A DNA stretch of 64,000 nucleotides from UBA2033 sp035345875 (GTDB lineage: Bacteria > Spirochaetota > Leptospiria > Leptospirales > Leptospiraceae), in assembly GCA_035345875.1 (NCBI GenBank), contig DAORDH010000003.1:124001-188000 (forward strand), read 5' to 3'. The notes below the pieces were generated by a model that made no database searches, had not been told where the DNA came from, and saw only the letters and a program-made list of their open reading frames with translations. This document shows, piece by piece, positions 15,420 through 22,557 of this stretch (position 1 is its first letter; each line of letters starts with the position of its first letter). The position numbers and the translations under genes are program-made.

Positions 15420-18400
15420 ATGAAACTACATATACAAACCTTTTTTTTAGCTACTTTCTTTTTGATTGCGATTCCTGTTTACTCTCAGGACAAACAGAAT
15501 AAAAAGATTTTCATATCAACATTCTCTGCATATAAATCGAATAAAGATTCAAACGTATCCAATAAAGTGGTAGAAAGTTTAACCAGTAAATTACAATCCG
15601 TTGGCTATGAAGTTTCAAATATAGAATCAGAAAATTTAAAAGACAATCTAAATCAAAGTAAACAAAAAGGAGCAGGCTTACTTATCTCAGGATTTTATAG
15701 AAGAGAAGATAATGGAAATTTAAGTCTATATGGACAGATCTACAATCCAGATAAAGAAGTTATGATTGATGCACTGAATCTTACAACCGATATCTCTGGA
15801 ATAGAAGGAATTGCACTGGATCCAAAAGAAATTAAAACATCAGATGAACAAAATATAGATGACTTCTCAACAAAAATTACAAATCGAATTAAAGCAAATA
15901 TAAAGAGATCAGAAAGACATGAAAATATAAATGAAAATATAGTAAACCACCCAATAGGAAAAGAGAATACATTTCCCCTCCCCAAAGAAGACTTAAATGC
16001 TACATCTGAAGAGGTCTTTAAATTACTTTCAGAAAAAGATGATGTAGTTGTATCTGTTTCTAAGTTTTCTCAAAAAACATCTGAGGCTCCTGCAGACATA
16101 ACAGTAATTAGCCGCGAACAAATTCGAAGGTCAGGCTTTAGAAATCTTACAGAAGCTCTCAACTTTGTTCCACAAGTCTATACTCACTGGATTGGACAAA
16201 ACTGGAGTTCTGACTTTAGAGGCTTATTTGTAAATAATCAAATAGAAAGACGAGTTCTATATTTACAAGATGGTAAAAAATTAAATGATTACTTCCACTT
16301 TGGAGAATTCTACTCTGATGTTTATACAGATATGGAGCGTATAGAAAAAATCGAAGTAATTAAAGGACCCGGAGCAGCCTTATATGGAAACAACTCTATC
16401 ACTGGAGTTGTAAACGTAATTACACGTAAACCAACTAAAAAAAATGAAATGGAACTTGTAACTGAATATGACTCTGTTTTAAGAAATCTAACCACAAGAG
16501 CATTATACTATTCAAAGTTCAGCGAAAAGTTTTCCGTCTCACTTGACGCATCCAGATTTGAGGGTAAAGGGTATTATACTTCTGGTTATAACTCTTGGGG
16601 AGGAACTAGATACTATGATCCAAATAGTGCAGCTAACGCCCCTAATTTCAACCCAACACCTGCTAACTCTACTTTTGGAACGAGTGAATATGGAAGAAAC
16701 ACGGCAGAGGTGGAGACTGGACAGCGGGCATGGACTTCCACAGGTCTTATGGCAAACAACGGGAAGTGGTTTCCAAACTATAACTTAGACGTTAAATACG
16801 GAGATTGGAATTTAAGATCCTTTTATATGTCCAAGAGAACAAGTTGGATTCCACCACAATCTGATTCTGGAGCTTTTGGGGGAGATACAGTTTACGGTTC
16901 CCCTAGAAACGATAGAATTTGGGGAGTAGGGGTCGTTTCTTTAGATTACACACCTTCATTTCTCGAAAAATATGAAGCTAGTTTCAAGATATTCAGGCAA
17001 ATCAATTTAAATAGTGACTATAGAGAAAAAGATTATCAGGGCTTTGCTCAAGCTACAAATCCTCCAGGGGTTCCAAGCTCTTATGGTTCAACTCCAGCAA
17101 CGCGCTTAACCTCTCAAACCTATCTAAATTATTTTCAATCCATGGGTGGCGGTGTCGTTAAACGCTACTCCTCAACAGCAAATACACAGGGAATTGAATA
17201 CCAAGTCACTCCCTATAAAATAGATAATAAAGATGCTATCATTAAATCTTTCCGCTTTATGACTGGTGGAAACATGCAAGCAGTGAACTATATCAATTAT
17301 CAAACAAATGTTGGTCTAAATGGATTGATTGATAGAAGGCAACAGGGTATTGCCGATGATGGAAGACAGTTTGGTATATGGACGCAATTAACATCCACTT
17401 TTAAAACAGATACCACAATTGTTCTTGGACTGAGATATGATGCTCAGAAAATCTATAACGTCTATCGACATCAGAATGGAATGTTAAATGATGTTGCACA
17501 AGAATCTGTTACGGATCCTTATCTTAGAACTCCTAGCACTGGTGGAAACCAACCCTTTGTTGGACCAGGTAACACGATCAATCTAACTACTCCAGTCAAT
17601 GATGTATTTGGAAATAGAGTTGCTACCGGATATGTGCAACCTTTTCAAAGAAAGAACTTTGTTGCAGAAGATAAAACTCCTAGAATTGCCTTTATTCAAA
17701 ATATTAAAGCAACAGACACTACAATTAAATTAATGTATGCGGAAGCATTTAGAATGGTTACTCCACAGGAGTTGATTCGATTGCCTAGAGAGTTAGGAAA
17801 TGCTCAATCCGAAAAAGTTAGAAATAGAGAAATAAACATTATTCAACCACTCTTTAAAGGAGCGTTAGTTCTCAATTTTGATTATTTTAGAATGACTGGA
17901 AGCACAATTTATGCATTTAATGCTGCAACTCTTGCATTTGGTCAATCGCCTGAATGGAGCAATAATGGAGGATCTCTATCTGTTACCTATGTAGTTGACA
18001 ATAAATGGAGATTAAATGGAAGTTATTCTAGTTATCAACTTAGAAGACCAAGTGATTCCTCTTTTCTCAATACTCTTTTTACACCAAAATCACAAGCTCT
18101 CAATTCTCCAACAAAACTATGGAAGGCAGCTATTTCTAGATCTGTCATAAACGATAACTACACAATCAGTCTTGAGTTCTACTATAACGGTTCAATTTAT
18201 TTAATGGAAAATCCCCCTAGAACAAATAGTCAAGTTCTAAACAACGATGGCACACTTAGAGAATTACCACCGCTTCCAGGTGAGACAGCGACAGCCGCAT
18301 CTTATTTCGGTTATGGAGTAGGGGGAGGCATAACTAGATATAGAGTTTGGAAAGTCCCAGAAAGTAAATTTTTCAACCTTACATTTTCATCTAATTTAGG

Positions 18401-18563
18401 AAATGATTTAATACTTGTTATTTCAGCAAAAAACATTTTCAACCAAAGAGTTCTTTATCCCCTCGATCAAGAAAGCGGATCATTTACAAGCCCGACGCTT
18501 GACCCTCGCCAACTACTTGGATTTGGAAGGGAGATGTATTTTAAGTTAGGATATAGGTTTTAA
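15420..18563 (+). CDS. TonB-dependent outer-membrane receptor, paralogue with extra N-terminal domain
   Basis: About 1047 residues. The frame opens at a TTG at 15366, but the ATG at 15420 has AAGGA six bases upstream and begins a clean signal peptide (MKLHIQTFFLATFFLIAIPVYSQ). As in the receptor at 11294, an extra domain of about 150 residues follows (IFISTFSAYKSNK..GLLISGFYRREDNGNLSLYGQIYNPD). The plug comes next (ITVISREQIRRSGFRNLTEALNFVPQ, IEVIKGPGAALYGNNSITGVVNVITRKP). The barrel ends REMYFKLGYRF. The two extra domains are clearly homologous, down to IYNPD..MIDALN. The downstream lipoprotein gene begins 2 bases after the stop. Ligand unknown. Confidence 0.9.
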   Translation: MKLHIQTFFLATFFLIAIPVYSQDKQNKKIFISTFSAYKSNKDSNVSNKVVESLTSKLQSVGYEVSNIESENLKDNLNQSKQKGAGLLISGFYRREDNGNLSLYGQIYNPDKEVMIDALNLTTDISGIEGIALDPKEIKTSDEQNIDDFSTKITNRIKANIKRSERHENINENIVNHPIGKENTFPLPKEDLNATSEEVFKLLSEKDDVVVSVSKFSQKTSEAPADITVISREQIRRSGFRNLTEALNFVPQVYTHWIGQNWSSDFRGLFVNNQIERRVLYLQDGKKLNDYFHFGEFYSDVYTDMERIEKIEVIKGPGAALYGNNSITGVVNVITRKPTKKNEMELVTEYDSVLRNLTTRALYYSKFSEKFSVSLDASRFEGKGYYTSGYNSWGGTRYYDPNSAANAPNFNPTPANSTFGTSEYGRNTAEVETGQRAWTSTGLMANNGKWFPNYNLDVKYGDWNLRSFYMSKRTSWIPPQSDSGAFGGDTVYGSPRNDRIWGVGVVSLDYTPSFLEKYEASFKIFRQINLNSDYREKDYQGFAQATNPPGVPSSYGSTPATRLTSQTYLNYFQSMGGGVVKRYSSTANTQGIEYQVTPYKIDNKDAIIKSFRFMTGGNMQAVNYINYQTNVGLNGLIDRRQQGIADDGRQFGIWTQLTSTFKTDTTIVLGLRYDAQKIYNVYRHQNGMLNDVAQESVTDPYLRTPSTGGNQPFVGPGNTINLTTPVNDVFGNRVATGYVQPFQRKNFVAEDKTPRIAFIQNIKATDTTIKLMYAEAFRMVTPQELIRLPRELGNAQSEKVRNREINIIQPLFKGALVLNFDYFRMTGSTIYAFNAATLAFGQSPEWSNNGGSLSVTYVVDNKWRLNGSYSSYQLRRPSDSSFLNTLFTPKSQALNSPTKLWKAAISRSVINDNYTISLEFYYNGSIYLMENPPRTNSQVLNNDGTLRELPPLPGETATAASYFGYGVGGGITRYRVWKVPESKFFNLTFSSNLGNDLILVISAKNIFNQRVLYPLDQESGSFTSPTLDPRQLLGFGREMYFKLGYRF

Positions 18564-18565
18564 TT

Positions 18566-18997
18566 ATGAAAAATCAAAGAATTCCCATTTACCTATTTTT
18601 ACTTATATTAACGTTTCACGCTTGCCCAATTACAAATAAATTTGTATTAAAGCCATCCCGAGTAAAAGGAACAGAAGCAAAAGAAATCATTCAAAACAGA
18701 CTCTCATCTCTTTTTGTAAACGACATCTCCACAGGAAGTAACGACTCATTGGTGGCAGATTTTTTAATACCAACGATTGCAGGAATTAATGATACAAGCA
18801 TCTACAGTAGAAGAGATGTTGAAAGCTGTGCCACTAAAATATTTCTAGGTGCAATCGCTATAGATCAACCAAACATTATTGCAAATAGAACAAAAAGAGC
18901 ATCTGCCCCTTTACTACAAAGCAATCCAAACAGTCGACTTTATCCACCTATACTCTGCCAATTAAAACCAATAGATGACTGGATCGACTTAGATTAA
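18566..18997 (+). CDS. small lipoprotein co-transcribed with TonB receptor
   Basis: 143 residues starting 2 bases after the receptor stop, so almost certainly in its operon. The leader ends LILTFHAC, a spirochaetal lipobox. The mature protein has two more cysteines (RRDVESCATKIF and PPILCQLKP). The RRDVESC segment matches TKDVDSC in the lipoprotein at 14191-14562. No known domain recognised. Its 3' end abuts the convergent gene at 18998 with no gap. Confidence 0.65.
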   Translation: MKNQRIPIYLFLLILTFHACPITNKFVLKPSRVKGTEAKEIIQNRLSSLFVNDISTGSNDSLVADFLIPTIAGINDTSIYSRRDVESCATKIFLGAIAIDQPNIIANRTKRASAPLLQSNPNSRLYPPILCQLKPIDDWIDLD

Positions 18998-19762
18998 TTA
19001 GATTGCGTGAATCTTTGCAGCTGTTTTTCCTTTGTGTTTTTTGTGGTGATGCTTTGGCTCCTCATTCTCTAAAACATAATGAGGAAAATGCATCTTGGAT
19101 ATTTTATGAGTTAACTCCACCATCTTCTCAAAGCCTAACAATTCCATTAAATCTAAACTTTTCTCAAAACCTAGACTTTGAATAAATGTTAACATATTCT
19201 CAGCACCTAACGCATTGATTAATTGAGGTATCTCATTTAATCCTCGCTTTTTTATCCATTTTTTACATTGAGGTAAGGTCAGAGCATTTACAAGCGGTAA
19301 AACCTGTTCTATATTTACATCTTGTATAATTTTTACTAAATTATCTGATCCTATATATTTAATTAACCCAATAGATTTATCTGTTCCAATATTTTTTACT
19401 AATTCAATTGCACTTTCTTTTCCGAGTCCGCCAGCGAGTTTTTTAATATCGGCAGGCGCAACAGACGTAGCAATTTTTTTCAGATCTTCCATAGATAAAC
19501 TATGAATATAATAAATTAATTCTTCATCAGAATTCGCTTCAATAATTTCAATTAGTTCTTTTTCAGGAATTTGGGTAATTAATTCTAGAATTTTTGCATC
19601 AGAAAGTTTCTGCGCTAAGTAAATCAATCGCTCTTTTTTTAATTTCGAAGATAGCGAAATCACTTTTTCGTATCCCAAATTCTTCATCAATTGAATAGAT
19701 TTTGCAGGACCTAATTTTTCAAGATACTCATAGGCATTCTGAATTGTTAATATCAAAGTCAT
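18998..19762 (-). CDS. helical-repeat protein with His-rich C-terminal tail, unknown function
   Basis: 254 residues, no signal peptide, apparently cytoplasmic. Almost the whole protein is made of short degenerate helical units of about 13-16 residues of the type LG.EK.I.L...L (for example LGYEKVISLSSKL, LGKESAIELVKNIG, LGFEKSLDLMELLG). This recalls the N-terminal domain of MgtE or FliG-type right-handed superhelices. The C-terminus is EEPKHHHKKHKGK, a basic His cluster that could bind metal or nucleic acid. It ends exactly where the convergent lipoprotein gene ends. I do not recognise a named family. Confidence 0.6.
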   Translation of the reverse strand: MTLILTIQNAYEYLEKLGPAKSIQLMKNLGYEKVISLSSKLKKERLIYLAQKLSDAKILELITQIPEKELIEIIEANSDEELIYYIHSLSMEDLKKIATSVAPADIKKLAGGLGKESAIELVKNIGTDKSIGLIKYIGSDNLVKIIQDVNIEQVLPLVNALTLPQCKKWIKKRGLNEIPQLINALGAENMLTFIQSLGFEKSLDLMELLGFEKMVELTHKISKMHFPHYVLENEEPKHHHKKHKGKTAAKIHAI

Positions 19763-19828
19763 AGCTATTCCAATTCTATAGGGGTATTTATTCTTGCAAT
19801 CAAATTAAATATTGAAAATAGTAGAGAA

Positions 19829-21082
19829 ATGAACAATAAGAAAGCATTTTTCGAAAGATCAAAGATAGTCTTAAACAAAATCAGTCCTGTTTACTTTATA
19901 AGCGGATACTTATTGTTAGTCTCTCTTTTAACTTATATCAAAATTACCCCGTATGATTTGAATCTATCTTCTTTGATTGGACTATGGCAAGGCTTTGCAA
20001 ATTTAAATTCTCACTTAATAGATAATAACTTTATTGTGTTCTATGATGGAGGATATGACGGTCAATTTTTCTATTTAATCAGCAAACAATTATTTATGAA
20101 TGGACTAGAAAATCTACCAATATTAGACTCTTTCTTTATTCGATTTAATCGATTGGGATTATCTTTATTAGCTGGAACTTTTTCTTATGTAATAGGCTTT
20201 CAATATTATGCAATAATAACCTTACTTGTCTTACACTTCATTCATCTAATGGCATTTATTCTTATTCGAAAAATATTATCCAATGAAAATAAATATTTAT
20301 CTCTGTATTTTCTTTTTTCTCCCTTTGCATTAAACTCAAATTTACTCCTAGTCTCTGACTCCTTACTAGCATCATTTATTGTTTTCTCCATTTATGCGTT
20401 AGATAAATACACAATCATTCAAGTTAGCCAATCTACTAAAAAAGAATTGAGTTGGTCTAGTTTATTCCTTCTACTTTTTATATTAATTTTTCTTTGCTTA
20501 ATTAAAGAGTCAGGAATTGTAATTCTATTCTCTCTTTTATTTGTTAGTTTAATAGAAAATGGGACTAGAAATATTTTTCCAATACTGTTCTCTATAATAT
20601 TGTATTTACTTATAATAAATCTATTGAAAATATCAATAAACCCAAATCCGGGAACAAACCCACTCTCTTTCCTACAGTTAATTGATTTCCCCTTATTTGG
20701 TTTTTTTAAAAGCATTCAATTTCATCCTAGTATGGATATCAAAAGCCTATTTAGAGAAATGGCAAAATTTCCAGTATTCATCTTTTTTATTTTATTAACA
20801 CTGAATCTATTAAATATTAAAACTCCTCGGAAATTATTTCTATCAATACCTATTTTATTTGTTCTATTTACATCGGGAATAGGGGAGGTGGGTTATTGGT
20901 TATCTTTTGATAATATCTCAAGAATGTTTACAATTAGTATTCCTTGGATTATTCTACTAAAAGAAGATGATTCTGCGCATAACGATTATTATGCGCTTGC
21001 ATTTAGCATTATTTTACTTTTACTCTTAATTATTAGAATTGTTTATATCAAAACACCTATGCGATATTATTTTTTTCAATAA
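19829..21082 (+). CDS. polytopic membrane protein, GT-C-like
   Basis: 417 residues with about 10 hydrophobic segments (for example ISGYLLLVSLLTYIKI, YAIITLLVLHFIHLMAFILI, LFILIFLCLIKESGIVILFSLLF). After the first segment lies FYDGGYDGQFFYLISKQ. A D-G-YDGQFFY loop of this kind occurs in integral membrane proteins linked to cell-surface glycopolymer synthesis with a GT-C-like layout. A glycosyl-transfer role is therefore plausible but unproven. It is divergent from the helical-repeat gene, with a 66-base gap. Confidence 0.55.
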   Translation: MNNKKAFFERSKIVLNKISPVYFISGYLLLVSLLTYIKITPYDLNLSSLIGLWQGFANLNSHLIDNNFIVFYDGGYDGQFFYLISKQLFMNGLENLPILDSFFIRFNRLGLSLLAGTFSYVIGFQYYAIITLLVLHFIHLMAFILIRKILSNENKYLSLYFLFSPFALNSNLLLVSDSLLASFIVFSIYALDKYTIIQVSQSTKKELSWSSLFLLLFILIFLCLIKESGIVILFSLLFVSLIENGTRNIFPILFSIILYLLIINLLKISINPNPGTNPLSFLQLIDFPLFGFFKSIQFHPSMDIKSLFREMAKFPVFIFFILLTLNLLNIKTPRKLFLSIPILFVLFTSGIGEVGYWLSFDNISRMFTISIPWIILLKEDDSAHNDYYALAFSIILLLLLIIRIVYIKTPMRYYFFQ

Positions 21083-21119
21083 ATTAACTCAACCAAGTAT
21101 GAATCCTTTTTTGGATCTT

Positions 21120-21680
21120 TTAGTTTAGATACTTTATCAATGCTTCTTTCCCACCTTCCGGTTTATAAGAAAGATAGCATTCACATTCTGAAAAATTTTT
21201 ATCTGCAGAAGTAGGAACGCAACCAGAAATCTCAAAATTCTTACTTTGTTCTTTTACAATTTTCTTAGATAAATCTTTCGCTTTGTCAGGATTGATCTGA
21301 GCTCCTAAGGATCCCAATGCAGATTCTACGAGTGTTTTGGAATTTCCTTTTAAAACTGAGTATTTGCAACTAGATTCCATGAAAGACGGAGATTTTAACT
21401 CTATAGATCTCTCATTGGCTTTGCCTGAATATTTCTTAGTATACCACATCCCATCCAAATTTATTTCTTTCCCATCAATGACTTTTTTATATCCGGTTCC
21501 CCATCCGTCATCCGCCATAGGAGCATTTGGAATGGAACGAAGTTCCGGAGTAGGGTTATTGCTAGCCGATGAAATAGTTGCTGGCTTGTTATCAGATTGA
21601 GTCGAATCTTGAGAACTAGCACAATTCATCACGAAGATCAGTAAATTCAAAAAGAATATTTTAGATATTAATCTAATCAT
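21120..21680 (-). CDS. lipoprotein of unknown function
   Basis: 186 residues; the leader MIRLISKIFFLNLLIFVMNC ends in a spirochaetal lipobox. A low-complexity Ser/Asn/Pro linker follows (to about residue 55). Then comes a domain with GWGTGYKKVIDGKEINLDGMWYTK and cysteines in SCKYSVLKG, ISGCVPT and FSECECYLS. It lies 9 bases downstream of metF and is probably the last gene of that operon. No family recognised. Confidence 0.6.
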   Translation of the reverse strand: MIRLISKIFFLNLLIFVMNCASSQDSTQSDNKPATISSASNNPTPELRSIPNAPMADDGWGTGYKKVIDGKEINLDGMWYTKKYSGKANERSIELKSPSFMESSCKYSVLKGNSKTLVESALGSLGAQINPDKAKDLSKKIVKEQSKNFEISGCVPTSADKNFSECECYLSYKPEGGKEALIKYLN

Positions 21681-21689
21681 TTAAAACTC

Positions 21690-22556
21690 CTATAATAAAG
21701 ATTTCATTATTTCTATTGTGGCTGTTGATTGATTTAATGTATAAAAGTGAATGCCTGCCACTCCCATCTTAAGTAACTCTCTGCATTGTTCTACTGTAAA
21801 TTGAATGCTTCTCTTCAGAAACTCTGTTGGATCATCCTTCACATTTTGTAAATCATCAATTAACTTTTGAGGAATCTCGCAATCTGCCATTTCCTTAAAA
21901 CGGTTAATTTGACTTAAAGTAGTAATTGGCATAATACCAGGAATAATAGGAACGTTAATCCCAGCACTTCTTGCTTTAGATAAAAAACTCTGAAAAAGTG
22001 TATTAGAAAAAAACAATTGTGTAATTAAAAACTCAGCTCCCGCATCCACCTTTTGTTTTAAAAATTTAATATCATCCTCTAGAGTAGGGGCGTCTGGATG
22101 TTTTTCGGGATAACACCCACCAGCAAGACAAAAAGTAAATTTTTCATTCCTTATAAACTCAATTAATTCTTTTCCACTTCCAAAACCCTGCGGATGCTTT
22201 GTAAATATACCCTGTCCCTTAGGGGGATCACCTCTTAAAGCTATGACGTTTTCTATTTTTTTAGATTCAATCACCTTTAGAGTGTCTCTTATTTCGGAAC
22301 TACTAGCTCCTACACAAGTAAAATGACACATAGTCGTAATTTGGAATTGGTTTTGAATGGTTTCACACAAATCGATTGTTTTTTCTTTTGTTGAACCACC
22401 AGCTCCATAAGTCACAGATATAAAGCTTGGATTTAATTTTTTTAAATCAGCAACCGTATTTATAAGCTTTATATCTCCTTCAGGAGTCTTTGGAGGAAAA
22501 ATCTCAAACGAGAAAACAGGAGATTTTGCATCCGAATATATTTTCGAAATTTTCAT
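21690..22556 (-). CDS. metF: 5,10-methylenetetrahydrofolate reductase
   Basis: 288 residues. MetF reduces 5,10-methylene-THF to 5-methyl-THF for methionine synthesis, using FAD. Family signatures are clear: FSFEIFPPKTPEGD near the N-terminus with the catalytic Glu, PSFISVTYGAGGSTKEKT (about 41-58), NVIALRGDPPKG (about 103-114), FCLAGGCYPEKHPDA (about 141-155) and AGAEFLITQLFFS (about 173-185). It starts just 1 base after the stop of the large discoidin/repeat protein gene, so the two are very likely co-transcribed, an odd pairing for a core metabolic gene. Confidence 0.95.
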   Translation of the reverse strand: MKISKIYSDAKSPVFSFEIFPPKTPEGDIKLINTVADLKKLNPSFISVTYGAGGSTKEKTIDLCETIQNQFQITTMCHFTCVGASSSEIRDTLKVIESKKIENVIALRGDPPKGQGIFTKHPQGFGSGKELIEFIRNEKFTFCLAGGCYPEKHPDAPTLEDDIKFLKQKVDAGAEFLITQLFFSNTLFQSFLSKARSAGINVPIIPGIMPITTLSQINRFKEMADCEIPQKLIDDLQNVKDDPTEFLKRSIQFTVEQCRELLKMGVAGIHFYTLNQSTATIEIMKSLL

Positions 22557-22557
22557 A

